NCBI GenBank assembly: GCA_037893225.1
Contig: JAZGUH010000564.1
Coordinates: 1,488,001 to 1,552,000, forward strand
Direction: 5' to 3'
Length of the DNA: 64,000 bases
DNA from: Hippasteria phrygiana
Lineage: Eukaryota; Echinodermata; Asteroidea; Valvatida; Goniasteridae
In this document: positions 11,140 through 22,582 of the stretch, piece after piece
Position numbering within the stretch: position 1 is the stretch's first letter
How the letters are laid out: every line of letters begins with the position of its first letter
Notes under the pieces: model-generated
What the model was told of the DNA's origin: nothing
The model's input: only the letters and a program-made list of their open reading frames with translations
The model's database searches: none
Program-made: the position numbers and the translations under genes

Positions 11140-12476
11140 TCACATTTGATGCAGATTGTACGAATAATTTTGATCAGATCGAGGTTGAAGCGTCTGTTGA
11201 CCGTAACTGAAACTGGGACTTGATGTAGGCCAAGTTGCTACATCATTAATTGAAGTTTGTGTACTGGTAGAGACTTTTGGCTTCTTGTGACTTTGCAAAA
11301 GCTCGATCTCTAATGATAACTTTTCTTTCTCCATTTTCAACTTTTCTATTTCTAGGATGGCTCGTTCTTTCTCCAGTGAGAGCAACTCCTTCTGCAATGC
11401 GACATGTTCACTTGATTCCTCACTTTTCTTCTTTTTCTTCGGTTGTTCCAGATCATCCTCCAGTGCAGGACAGGGACTCGGCAATGATGCTGCTGCACTG
11501 TACGTTGATTTGTACATGGGGAAGGTTGATGCTGCCCGACTTGGTTGCTTCTTCTTTGCTATCACAACGTTAGCGCCGGTATCTCCAACACTCGAACATG
11601 ATGAAAGACTGAAAAAAAATTAAAGATTCTATTGCCAACAATGCAATGTGAATGAAATGGTGGATTTGTTGAAAATCTAATTTACAAAAAAATTGTGAAA
11701 GTAAAAAACATGCATAAGGCCCCCTAAAATAACTCGTCAGTTTATCGTCCTCGCCCTCACCACATTTTGGCACCACATCATACACACTATCAATGTGTAC
11801 GCTGTGTACATTATTACATGGAATAAAATAAAAAACAAAAATAAAAAGCGCCCACCCTCATCAAATTCTGATTTCAAAAGGACGATAAACTGACAATTTA
11901 TTTTAGGGGGCCTAAGTATAGCGTACATCCTACCTTGTACTTGGACTTCCAATAGGAACTAAACTATCAATGCCACCATCAATTCCATACACCGTTGGAT
12001 CATTTTCGCCTATAACTGATGCTATCTTTCGCGATAAATGAGATGGTTGGTCGGGCGGAGGTCCACCACCTAAAAGAGGAAACATGTGGAAAACATCACG
12101 TCACGTTTTCATTCATTTGAACGATATGCATTGGAAAGATGAGTAGTTTATAAGTAGTTTATAAGATACATTTGAGAAAGTGATAAAACAACGTACTACC
12201 TGTTTTTGCACTTTCCTTGCGACATTTTCGGTATTCATCTTTCATGTTGCTACACATGTTCTGCCATTTCTTCAGCAATTCCGTTTCCGTCCGCACAACA
12301 GACGGATTGCGTGCATTCATAGCCGCTGTGATTCGAATCCAAGCTTCGTGCTTCTTCCGACTTGTGATGTTCGGTCCGAATTTGGAGGTAATAATATGAA
12401 ATTCCTTTTCATACTCTTCCACCAACCTGCACTTTTCAGCCTCTGCAAAGTTTGGTTTCCTTTTTGGCTTCTCCAT
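11140..12476 (-). CDS. Harbinger Myb/SANT-like DNA-binding protein, 3 exons, 293 aa
   Basis: My gene model is exon 1 12476-12200, exon 2 12069-11934 and exon 3 11608-11140. All junctions are GT-AG and the phases agree (277, 136 and 469 nt; 882 in total, 293 residues plus stop). Exon 1 encodes a SANT/Myb-like trihelix domain (KPNFAEAEKC, HEAWIRITAAMNA, LLKKWQNM). Exon 2 is a Gly/Pro-rich linker. Exon 3 has a basic patch (QPKKKKKSEE) and a long coiled coil (LLSLEKERAILEIEKLKMEK). In PIF/Harbinger systems the partner binds DNA and carries the transposase to the nucleus; that role is inferred from family knowledge. No stops or frameshifts are seen, unlike the neighbouring transposase. Confidence 0.8.
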
Positions 12477-14199
12477 GACAGCTCTACACTAGTGGATACC
12501 GGCCCATGCACAGTTGTTTCTAGTGCAAAAAGGTATAAGCCTACGACCAACGTATTACCCCGGATGAATTTATCTTACACAATGTGTCATCATGGTAATT
12601 CGGACGCACGAGCTGACCCATCGCCAAACCGCATAAATCTACATAAAAACAATGTGAAATGTGACATACGTCCTTGGAAACGACCTTTCGACAGATCTAG
12701 GCACCATACCTAAATTGGAGTATCCTACTCAGCTATGTAGGTACTTAAGTCAAGTTGTGAATTCCAACATAAGTATGGTATTTAGCTTAGTAGGGTACTT
12801 ACCGCTTAGGCATACCTAACTTAAGTTGCTTGATAAATACCGGCCCTGGTCTTTAGCCGAGTCTTAATTTCCCAAACTTTTACCTTTTCCTGGTTATGTT
12901 TCTCATAAACTGATCTTATTCTTTCCTTCTCTTCTGCGGAACCCCGATTAAAAGTTTCACAAATGCCACTAAGATCTTTTTTGGGGACATGGAACTTAAG
13001 TTTCATTTCCTTCAGTACTTTTCGATACAAAGACTCGGAAGCCTTTGTAGATTGTGGTTTATCATTGACATAGAGATCATACATTTTGTTCACATTGAGA
13101 TCACTTGATAAGTACTGATATTGCGTGTTCGCCCGACAGTAGTGAGATTCCATTTTAGGGAATCTTTCTATGTGTTTCCGAACTCCATCTCGCAATTTTT
13201 GATCATTTGCTTGTTTGCCTTCCTCCTCGTTTTTCCTCCTCCAGCATTCCACCTGAGGACATTTTCTTGACAACTGTTCTAACTTGTCGCTCAGAAATCC
13301 CCAAAGTGTTTAAGAACATAGATTTGCAAACTTGTCTTTTTTCATTATCTTTCCCGAAGGGAAGATATATCACATGTTTTTTTCTTTCTAGTGCTCTGAC
13401 GAGGGGTATTTGCCATGGTATATCTTGCTATCCACTCTCTTTGTTGCTGAAAATTGTGCTTTAAAAATGTCGTTCTAATACCCTGCCTATCTACCTCAAG
13501 GAACTCTTGACATGACAACCCTCTTGGTTTGCAATACCCCGAACAAGACACAAATGACTGACTTCCGTCCTGTAACATACTTGTTTCTTTTTTCTTTGAC
13601 AATCTTTTTGATTGACTCTGTTGCGTTAGGTGTACGAGATTCTCCGTCAACCACAAAATATTCTGGTTGGGATTGTGTTGAGGATTGCGTATTGCAATGT
13701 CTAGAAATGTCTACGTCCAATTCAACTGGATCAAGCGCCGTTTCTACTGCCTCACAACTATTTTCTACTGATACATGTACAATATTTACTGACTGCAGTT
13801 TTATGTGGGTTGATCAGTTGTTATTTTTACTAACATCTCCACCATTTTCAAACACACCAAGGTCTTCTTCAACTCGAGAGGTTACTAATTCCAAGTAATT
13901 TTCACCCTCTGATGGGAGGGTATTTTAGTTAGTATTTTCTGTTCTCTCTTCAGTTACACATTTATATGCATAGAAGAACTCGTTATGGGATTCACAATCT
14001 GTATCACTTATAAAGTGTTCGAAACATAGCAGGCACTGACAAACAGAACATGGTGCAAAAATCTCATCTTTACATTTAAAGTTGGAGCAAATTTCTGGCT
14101 TGTGAGTGCTGACGTCTTCATATCTCATCAATTCCAGTGAGTTCAGCTGGTTATCTGCATGTGAACCAGTGTTTGGATCTGGAGTAAAAAAAAAGGAAA

Positions 14200-14423
14200 G
14201 AAAAAGAGTATAGTGGAAAGAAAGTTTGTGTTTTCCATGTTGGCTTTTTTTGGAACAGTGTATGGTTACTCATAGTTCACAAACATGTTTATTTTTGTCT
14301 CATTTTGTACAGATTTTGCTGACATAAATCTTTAAAATCAGGTTGTTCCACATGTTATTAAGGACGGTTGGTTATGTTCTAAGATTCTACTGTTCCTGAC
14401 CGATTCTGGTTGGGGTTTTAACC
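14200..14423. repeat. Diverged direct copy of part of the MITE at 17.97-18.36 kb
   Basis: This stretch resembles 18110-18335 in the same orientation, sharing AGAAAGTTTGTGTTTT, ACATAAATCTT and GGTTGGTTAT among other blocks. It stops where the next inverted-repeat element begins. It is best read as a truncated second member of the same family. Confidence 0.55.
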
Positions 14424-14815
14424 CTGCAATGTGCCACCTCTTTCTGTGACCACCAACACGCCGCAGCGTATGGGCGGCCATTAGGGCAAAAAAGACAACC
14501 GCAAAATTTAAGTAAAGCAGAAATAAAACAAAAATAGAATTCGAAAAAATAAACAATAAAGCTACAATTAACAATGAGAATGCAGCAAAATAAAATCAAG
14601 AACCCCAAAACAAAATTAAAACGCCCAAAAAAATACACAAAACTAAAAATAAAACGTTTGTGTTAAATGTACAATAAAACACAAAACTAACAAAATGCTG
14701 TGGAAATTAACAAATACCCGCGACAAATAAAAAATCCCCCACGGCAATAATACCCCCGCGACTAACGAAAACCCCGCGCTCATCATTGAAGCCACGCACG
14801 GAACATTATAAACCC

Positions 14816-15090
14816 CTCAACGAATGAAAGCCACAACGAATATAAGTCACACAACGAATGTACGTCATACAACGAATGTAAGTCACACAACGAATGAAAG
14901 CCATGCAACGAATGTAAGTCACGTCACCCAACGAATGAAAGACATGCAACGAATACAAGTCAAACAACGAATGTAAGTCACACAACGAATGTAAGTCACA
15001 CAACGAATGTAAGTCACACAACGAATGAAAGCCATGCAACGAATGTTAGTCACGCAACGAATGAAAGCCATGCAACGAATACAAGTCCGG
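14816..15090 (-). repeat. 18-bp minisatellite in left foldback arm, about 15 degenerate units
   Basis: Units of the type CAACGAATGAAAGCCATG and CAACGAATGTAAGTCACA alternate irregularly, with unit lengths from 16 to 23 bases. This array is more degenerate than its mirror in the right arm, although the sequences around both are very similar. Confidence 0.85.
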
Positions 15091-16707
15091 CGCGCGATAC
15101 GAGTGCCAACAAATTACCAGAAGTCCCGCAACGAATATAAAGCCTAACAAATTACTAAAAGCAGGGAACCATGCAGTCTGCACGGACTGGTACCCTACGG
15201 TCTATCACTCCATATGTCGCGTTAGCCTTCCAATCATCGACATCCCGGCCCATCGGCGCGGCCCGGCCCGCGGCCGGCCATGTCCGACTGACATTAGGCG
15301 GGAATGGGGGAAGGAGGTCTAGAGCTACACCGTGCGTGAGGAAGATTTGGTAAATCAAAGATTTCTGCCAAAAATATAGTGCCAGTACCCAGTGGTACTA
15401 CTGCGTTTAATAGCTGCAACACGTGCAACTTTTAGGCAAGTGAAAAGTTTGTATTTGTATTTAAATGAGGTTTATCCTCCATACCATGTCATGAGACAGT
15501 AATCGGGTCAAACTCGCCCCGCCCCCCCCCCCCCCCCCCCCCCCCCCCTCCTCCCCTCTGCCCTGGCATCAGGGCATGCCTGGGCGATTATGTAGTGTAG
15601 GGCCCCTCTTTAGTTTTGATGAAATTAGCTGCATGAATTACTACTCTGCATTTTAGGTGAGTGTTTGGTTGATATATTCAGGGAAACGAAAGATATCGGC
15701 AATAAAAAAAACGACCCTAGCTTGCTAACCCAATAGGAGTGTTTCCAGCTCTAAATGGCGAATCTCACATGTCATGAGCCTAGACTAGGCTAGACGTAAA
15801 CCTGGAATTTTTAAGCTAGGGTAGGCCCTAGCCCTACAAATAGGGCTATAAATGGTTCCTTTTTTAACTTCTGGATTTTTACTGTCACCATTACAGCCCT
15901 ACTCTAACGGCACCCCTACATGCTGAGTTTTACAACTGGTCGACTTTGATTTCAAATATCTCCCCGAATTCTTATCGCTGAACACTTCATCATTGTATTC
16001 CTGAGATGTTTGCAATTTCTACTATATATAACAATGCTTACTAAATGCTGAATTCATCCGCATAGCAACAACTGCCGGAAAGCGCGTAACGCCGTAAGAA
16101 AATTGCATTTTCTACCGAAATAAACTGTAAAAAAAAAAAAAAACGATGTCAAAAGAATTAAGAGAAGTCTGCTTTGAGAAAATACCCTTGAATCTAATTT
16201 CATCAAAACTAAAGAGGGGCCCTACACTACATAATCGCCCAGGCATGCCCTGATGCCAGGGCAGGGGGGAGGGGGGGGGGGGGGGGCGAGTTTGACCCGA
16301 TTACTGTCTCATGACATGGTATGGAGGATAAACCTCATTTAAATACAAATACAAACTTTTCACTTGCCTAAAAGTTGCACGTGTTGCAGCTATTAAACGT
16401 AGTAGTACCACTGGGTACTGGCACTATTTTTTTGGCAGAAATCTTTGATTTACCAAATCTTCCTCACGCACGGTGTAGCTCCAGACCTCCTTCCTCCATT
16501 CCCGCCTAATGTCAGTGGAACATGGTCGCGGGCCGGGCCGCGCCGATGGGCCGGGATGTCGATGATAGGGAGGCTAACGCGACATATGGAGTGATAGACC
16601 GTAGGGTACCAGTCCGTGCAGACTGGTTCCCTGCTTTTAGTAATTTTTTAGGCTTTATATTCGTTGCGGGACTTCTGGTAATTTGTTGGCACTCGTATCG
16701 CGCGCCG

Positions 16708-17086
16708 GACTTGTATTCGTTGCGTGGCTTTCATTCGTTGCGTGGCTTTCATTCGTTGCGTGGCTTTCATTCGTTGCGTGGCTTTCATTCGTTGCGTGGC
16801 TTTCATTCGTTGCGTGGCTTTCATTCGTTGCGTGGCTTTCATTCGTTGCGTGGCTTTCATTCGTTGCGTGGCTTTCATTCGTTGCGTGGCTTTCATTCGT
16901 TGCGTGGCTTTCATTCGTTGCGTGGCTTTCATTCGTTGCGTGGCTTGTATTCGTTGCGTGGCTTGTATTCGTTGCGTGGCTTGTATTCGTTGCGTGGCTT
17001 GTATTCGTTGCGTGGCTTGTATTCGTTGCGTGGCTTTCATTCGTTGCGTGACTTACATTCGTTGCGTGGCTTTCATTCGTTGAGGG
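16708..17086 (+). repeat. 18-bp minisatellite in right foldback arm, about 21 units
   Basis: The array is built of GCGTGGCTTTCATTCGTT and a variant with CTTGTATTCGTT: one variant unit, twelve of the main unit, five of the variant, then mixed units. Because the unit length is a multiple of three and contains no stop in most frames, it produces long open frames on both strands (for example 16522-17094 on plus and 16648-17040 on minus). These are an artefact of the repeat. Confidence 0.9.
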
Positions 17087-17970
17087 GTTTATAATGTTCC
17101 GTGCGTGGCTTCAATGATGAGCGCGGGGTTTTCGTTAGTCGCGGGGGTATTATTGCCGTGGGGGATTTTTTATTTGTCGCGGGTATTTGTTAATTTCCAC
17201 TGCATTTTGTTAGTTTTGTGTTTTATTGTACATTTAACACAAACGTTTTATTTTTATTTTTTTGGGCGTTTTAATTTTGTTTTGGGGTTCTTGATTTTAT
17301 TTTGCTGCATTCTCATTGTTAATTGTAGCTTTATTGTTTATTTTTTCGAATTCTATTTTTGTTTTATTTCTGCTTTACTTTAATTTTGCGGTTGTCTTTT
17401 TTGCCCTAATGGCCGCCCATAGCAGCGCATAAACATTTGTGCGTGTGAATAGCGTGTAATAGCAGCACTGCTGTCTGTTTTTATAGCTCCATGGGTGAAC
17501 ACAATACTCTCACACACTATCTCAATAGATTTTAAGACCCAAAAAGTTTTATACATGTACGCCTACATGCCGACATGGATGTGGCACGTTGCAGGGTTAA
17601 AAACCTAGTGTAATAAACAGCGCCATGGCTCACCGCAAGGTTAAGGTAACATTTTCCCAATACATACAAAATAGAATGGTCTACCTACCATGATTTTCAA
17701 AATCGATGACTTGTCCCTTTCACCATGTGGCTCCCCATTTCATCTTCACAACCTTCTTTCTTAGCGGCTTTTGATACACCAGGTCCTTATTCGACACCAC
17801 ATTCTCTGAGCCATCATGCCACTGGACCAAAACATCCACTTCACGTTTCCCTAAAAACAAGAAAACAAATACACTGTAATTACTTATCTGCATGTAACGT
17901 AATCCATAATCTCATTTTTTTTTAAGAAATAAAAAATGAGTAACACTGTAGTCATGGTAGTAAACATATT

Positions 17971-18356
17971 TGGAAAGATTTTACTTTAATACCCCCACCA
18001 AAATCGGTCAGGAACAGCAAATCTTGGAAAATAACCATCCATTTGTGTTCATAATTGTATAAACACTTGGCACAACCTTAAATTTTGAGAATTTTGTTCA
18101 GACATTTTAGTGCAATATAGTGGAAGAAAGTTTGTGTTTTTTGTGTTAGATATTCTTGGCACCATGTATAGTCACTCAAAGTGTTTACATACATGTTGAT
18201 TTCTTCCCCATTTTTTACAGATTTTACCGACATAAATCTTGAAATAACAGGTTGTGCCACATGTTTAGACAGTTATAACCAAGGAGGGTTGGTTATTTTC
18301 CAAGATTTTGCTGTTCTTGACCTATTTTGGTGGGGTATTGAAGTAAAATCTTTCCA
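17971..18356. mobile_element. MITE with about 70-bp inverted ends
   Basis: The left end starting TGGAAAGATTTTACTT at 17971 continues through CCCCCACCAAAATCGGTC to about 18042. It is the reverse complement, with few mismatches, of 18287-18356. The middle has no ORF with recognisable content. No clear target-site duplication was found. Confidence 0.65.
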
Positions 18357-20559
18357 CACATTTAAATCAAGCCGATAATATTAATGCCTACTGATAAACG
18401 AAGCAGGGTTTTACACTTATTTCAAAGACAAAGGTGCATGAAAACATGCACTACAGTCTATCAGTTGGCATTAACATGATTAATAAAACCCTCTCCATCA
18501 TAATATGTAAGGATCCACCTCGAGTTTACAATTGCATGTGTCTGTTTTTGAAAGCACAGCCTGGACCAGATCTACATTGTAATCTAAACCATGGCTACAT
18601 GTTGTAATGGTAGTTATTGATGACTCGAATCCCGCCTAGGCTAGGCCTACACACGCATGACACGTACATGCAGGCGGCATACACAGGCTATGCCATGTAG
18701 GCCTACACTAATTTGGCCTATGAATATTGACGTCGGCCAAAAATTTGTAACCGAGGGGGTTGGTTATAAGAATGTTTTTGGTTTAAGGGAACAGGGATGT
18801 AGAGGCACAAAGAAACAGGTTTAAGTTCTCGGTAATTTGTTTACATATAATTCTACACTGTGGATATATATACACACAGTTGGTAGTTCCAACAGTCTAT
18901 ATTAAAAAATAGCTTTTTAAACCAAGCAAAAACGACAGTCAATGTATTATCTGTAAAGGAATAAAACTAAAATAAATAGCCAATACATAGTCGCTTATAT
19001 TTGAGCATTACCCTAATAATTTACAATTGTATTTACTGGAGTGTGAGCGAGGCAATAATTTGTTCCATAAATTTGTGGTATCAATTCCCTGTAATACATC
19101 ATGTAAACTTTTCTGGTCACGAATATCAAACAGCAATTCTGTGATCACTCAAGAAAAGCTCAATTTACCAAGTACAGGGGTATTTAAGTTGCCTCTGGAA
19201 AGTTTGTAATTCACAATAATATGCACACTAAACATGTACGGTGAGCTTTCTAAACTTGTATGGTCAATAACAATTATTTGTCGCAGAATCTTTAAACATT
19301 TACGTTACATGAAAGTTCCACTTATATCTTTTCAAAATTGGGCATAGTTTTCATCATTGATAAACTGAGATGCACATATTTGATCAAAACACCTACCAGC
19401 AATATGTATATAAGCTGGGGTTGACGAATACGGCACGGCTAAGCCGGCTGTACAGGAGGTATAATGCACGTCAAGATGTAAACTGTAAAGTACAAGAAAA
19501 TGTTCTATGACTTTATAATATTTATAATTGTTCTTCAAATACTACCTTATCTTGTTTTCCTCACTCCCAGCAAAACAATCTATTTCCGTGAAAGTATTAA
19601 ACATGTTCAAGAATTGGACTTCCACGTTTGCCTTTTGTCCTCGTGAACTTAAGAAAATATACAATTGATATGAGGCTCCACAGATGCATATTTTACAAAG
19701 TGAGACCTTCATAATGTGCTAATTACAGTAATTAAAACCATTGTGAACTTGTACTTGGGCGTGGATTCCATTCCACTTCAGTTCAAATCTCATTTAGGTA
19801 TTTAAACCTCGAAAATTGGCATCACATGTACATGTTTCTTAGCAAACTATATGGGTACTTCTATTTCCTCAAAATTGTATCACTTCAGGATTGCTTGAAT
19901 ATACATGTAGTCAGGATTGCAGAGATTCAACAGTTCGTTTTACTCAATTACAATCTTAGTCTACTATGATGCATTGATACTTCTCCGACCGATTCAACAC
20001 TTGTAAGAGGTGAGTTTCTCAAAATACTATGTATTATAGGATTGTACATGTTCTACTAACGATAAGAAATATTTGTAATTTACCATGCGGCGTCCCCCGA
20101 CCTGTGCCAACCGAAGAATGTGCTAAAAACACTGGGCAATTCTAACGGTATTTGGCTGCAAGTGCTAACGTAGCAACGTCGTAACGTGTACGCATTTGAA
20201 TTGCAGAACCAACGATGATGTTCACACAAGGGAACAGAGTGACTAAAGTAAATTTGCACTGAGCCAAGAAAGCTACAGCCAAAGGTTTCACATATAGGTG
20301 AGAGGCATTAGCGCAACAATAGGTTATTGTTCGGGGCTGCACAGCTACATATGTATGTAGAGCATCGCACAATGCAGAGTAAACTGGGTTGGTGCAAGAA
20401 TAGGGCACTGTGCCAGCAGAAAGGGTGCACACATACTAAAGTACAATAGAGAGTGTTCTACTAGGCATGGCTGCATATTTGTTCCAAATCAAGACAATAG
20501 AGAGAAAGGAATGCGAGAAAGTAAAGGAAAAGAATGTTTAACAAGGACCGTGGAGGGAC
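18357..20559. other. Intergenic, nothing recognised
   Basis: AT-rich sequence. The longest frame, 20142-20432 on the minus strand, lacks any domain-like pattern. No inverted repeats, LTRs or arrays stand out, and there is no convincing exon with paired splice sites. Confidence 0.4.
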
Positions 20560-20734
20560 CAGGGCCCATGTGCATAAAAGGCTACTAGGCCTAGTTGGCA
20601 ACTAAAATGGACTTAAGTTGCTTACTAAGCCTAGTTGATTACTAATTGTGATGCATAAAACCCAACTAGATATAGTAACATTCTAAAATTCTGGCAAAAG
20701 TTAGAGTTGATCTGGGGTACCTCTAAGTCACTAG

Positions 20735-21799
20735 ATGACAACTAATCAGTCTGCCTTTGGACACCGTCCTGACAACATGGCTCGTAGAATCATGGAGCTA
20801 GTTGAACTGCGTCGTCAAATAAGAAAAGAACGCGTCTTCCGAGACAGGAGAAATCCATTAGACTTCTTTGATGATGATAAGGTGTATGAGCAGGATAGAT
20901 TTAGCCGTGAAGGCATAATGCAAATTACTGACATAGTGGCACCAGACATTGAACATGACACTGTCAGAAACCATGCGCTGCTACCATATCAGCAAGTGCT
21001 AATTGCGCTGCAGTATTACGCAACTGGAACATTCCATAATGTAGTTGGTGATCCACTGCAGGTACACCGAAGTACTGCAAATCGCGCCATCCATCGTGTC
21101 ACTAATGCATTATGTAGGAGACTGGATGATTTTGTCAAGTTCCCTGATGAGAATACTATTGGCGAGATCAAGGATGGCTTCTTTAATATGAGACGCTTTC
21201 CAGGGGTCATTGGATGTGTTGATGGTACACACATATGGATTGAGCGACCCCATGAGAACGAGGTAGACTACGTGAACAGGAAAGGCTACTCCTCTATCAA
21301 CGTTCAAGTAATCTGTAATCATCGAGGACAGTTTACAAACATTGTTGCTAGATGGCCTGGTTCAGCTCACGACAGCAGAATTCTGAGAAGCAGCCAAGTC
21401 TGGGACATCATGGAGGGCGAAATGTTTCGTGGATATCTCCTTGGTGATAGTGGATACCCATGCCGCAACTGGTTAATGACACCACTCTTGAATGCCCATA
21501 CAGCACAAGAACGACGCTATAACTCTGCTCATAAAGGCACTAGAGTATTGGTGGAGCAGACGATTGGAAGATGGAAGCGTCGGTTCCACATTTTGCATCT
21601 ACAGAGTCGATTGAGAAGTCCCGAATCAACTTGCAAAGTCATAGCGGCAACAGCGGTGTTGCACAACATTGCAGTAGACAGAAATGAACCATTAGGTGCA
21701 GACCGACGACCTGGCATACCTCAGCCTGAAGAGGATGGCTACAATGGTGAACTCAATGGGCCAAGAGCTAGGGCAATGCTCATACGTAATAAGTTTTAA
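20735..21799 (+). CDS. HARBI1-like DDE transposase, 354 aa, intact
   Basis: A single uninterrupted exon encodes the full PIF/Harbinger nuclease. The N-terminal region has a helical segment and KERVFRDRRNPLDFF at 31-45. The catalytic core shows CVDGTHIWIE with Asp163, WPGSAHDS with Asp213, LLGDSGYP with Asp238, and VLVEQTIGRWKRRF with Glu274, so the DDE triad (163, 238, 274) is present. VLHNIAVDRN at 308-317 is the usual C-terminal landmark. Length matches the family's normal 340-380 residues. The ATG at 20735 is the first in frame; a second Met at 15 is possible. Expected to act in the nucleus together with the Myb-like protein encoded convergently at 22583-23542. Confidence 0.93.
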   Translation: MTTNQSAFGHRPDNMARRIMELVELRRQIRKERVFRDRRNPLDFFDDDKVYEQDRFSREGIMQITDIVAPDIEHDTVRNHALLPYQQVLIALQYYATGTFHNVVGDPLQVHRSTANRAIHRVTNALCRRLDDFVKFPDENTIGEIKDGFFNMRRFPGVIGCVDGTHIWIERPHENEVDYVNRKGYSSINVQVICNHRGQFTNIVARWPGSAHDSRILRSSQVWDIMEGEMFRGYLLGDSGYPCRNWLMTPLLNAHTAQERRYNSAHKGTRVLVEQTIGRWKRRFHILHLQSRLRSPESTCKVIAATAVLHNIAVDRNEPLGADRRPGIPQPEEDGYNGELNGPRARAMLIRNKF

Positions 21800-22211
21800 T
21801 GAAGCACTATGTATATACATCCAAAGATGTTTGCATGGCAGTGACATTTATCATGTTTACCAGAAAGGAACAGTGACTCTTTTGTTAATTTGACTAGATT
21901 GGCCAACGTGGCCATGATTTTATTTGTTATCTTATTCATGTGCCATCACAAAATGAACAAAGTACCGGCGTCAAAATACTTATTAAGGTTTTCAATTTAT
22001 TTAAGAGATGAGAAACTTAACTCAGAAAAAGGAAGCATTATGTCTGAATAATGTCATGCTTCTGTATATAATGTATTATTATATCTAACTAAGCAAGTAA
22101 TTATTTATTGGACGTTTTTGCACTTCAGACAGGCTATGAAGATAAAACAAGCAAAACATTGACTTTGATCTTAATTTTGTATGTAAACAGGTCTGCTCAA
22201 ATAATACCTGT

Positions 22212-22348
22212 CTAAAGGTGTGTTCACACCTCGCCGCAGTTGCGATGCGATGGATTGCGATGGACCAAATATGGCGCAAGCAATACCATATTTGGTCCAT
22301 AGCAATTCATCGCATCGCAACTGCGGCGAGGTGTCACCACACCTTTAG
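22212..22348. mobile_element. Hairpin MITE nested in Harbinger element 2
   Basis: Arms 22212-22270 and 22291-22348 are near-perfect reverse complements, beginning CTAAAGGTGTG and carrying GCCGCAGTTGCGATGCGATG. They enclose a loop of about 20 bases. A few mismatches exist (GATTGCGATGG against CCATAGCAATTC). It lies between the transposase stop and the 3' end of the Myb-like gene, so it does not damage either gene. No clear target duplication. Confidence 0.8.
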
Positions 22349-22582
22349 TTAACTGAGAAGAAGAAAATGAAAAATAATTATTCATTTATTGCAGCTTATA
22401 ACAACAATGCGCATTTCAATATGTAATTTGGTTTTTCATGTTAAATTATAATTAAATAAGTATTTAAGTATTTTTCACTTGTTTTAATATATCACCAACT
22501 TCTTTAAATATTATGAAACAGACCAGCCACATAAAGACACAGTAGACACATGTTGTTGTTGTTTGATTGAAGGTCCAACAGT

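Larger units (their letters stand above)
9776..12845. mobile_element. Harbinger element 1 (transposase frameshifted)
   Basis: Terminal inverted repeats of 27 bp (starting GGCCGGTATTTATCAAGCAA) match perfectly at 9776-9802 and 12819-12845. The flanking triplets are CAG (9773-9775) and CTG (12846-12848); both fit a CWG target, but they differ at the middle base, so the duplication is not exact. Inside are the two convergent genes typical of PIF/Harbinger: a plus-strand nuclease/transposase and a minus-strand three-exon Myb/SANT-like protein. It sits inside the minus-strand relic gene. Confidence 0.9.
7869..14179 (-). pseudogene. Decayed transposon-like gene (HxxFPxxESHYCR family), interrupted twice
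   Basis: Minus-strand exon sequence begins after a polypyrimidine acceptor at 14180 and encodes an N-terminal cysteine-rich segment (CSNFKCKDEIFAPCSVCQ). It continues through broken frames (stops near 13925 and 13815, a frameshift near 13650) to REWIARYTMANTPRQ and then to RKHIERFPKMESHYCRANT, YLSSDLNVNKMYDLY and LKFHVPKKDLSG. A Harbinger element then interrupts it (9776-12845). It resumes with AITLPGMFEAAVFDLQQVIY and KFEDLMSLCQGLTP, is interrupted by a non-LTR element (7911-9396), and ends at a stop at 7869-7871. I recognise the pattern from uncharacterised proteins in many invertebrate genomes, usually in multicopy; its function is not known. Both interruptions are in phase once element and one target duplication are removed. 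The other stops show it was already dead or is now decaying. Confidence 0.6.
14469..17421. mobile_element. Foldback element, 2.95 kb, long inverted arms with minisatellite
   Basis: Left arm 14469-15629 and right arm 16198-17421 are near-identical reverse complements. They start TATGGGCGGCCATTAGGGC and are flanked by GCAGCG at 14463-14468 and 17422-17427 (a 6-bp target-site duplication). Each arm contains an A- or T-rich zone, an 18-bp tandem array, a GC-rich unique block and a C or G homopolymer (27 C at 15522-15548, 16 G at 16271-16286). The inner 568 bp between the arms has no ORF. Long arms with internal tandem repeats recall Foldback/Galileo-type elements, but a 6-bp duplication is not their usual size. 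Superfamily unknown. Confidence 0.8.
14412..17606. mobile_element. Small MITE (about 236 bp) hosting the foldback element
   Basis: The segment 14412-14438 (GGTTTTAACCCTGCAATGTG) is an imperfect reverse complement of 17580-17606, outside the foldback element and its target duplication. Subtracting the foldback element leaves about 236 bp with 25-27-bp inverted ends, the size of an ordinary MITE. This is an inference from two matching arms only. Confidence 0.4.

Noticed and set aside
12180..12713. 177-codon plus-strand frame
   Set aside because: It overlaps exon 1 of the Harbinger Myb-like gene on the opposite strand and has no motif; a shadow frame.
16522..17094. Long open frames (up to 190 codons) on both strands over the foldback right arm
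   Set aside because: The 18-bp repeat length is a multiple of three and has no stop in most frames, so all these frames (FHSLRG, VAFIRC, ATQRMK repeats) are by-products of the minisatellite.
20142..20432. 96-codon minus-strand frame as a possible gene
   Set aside because: No motif, no splice signals and random-looking composition.
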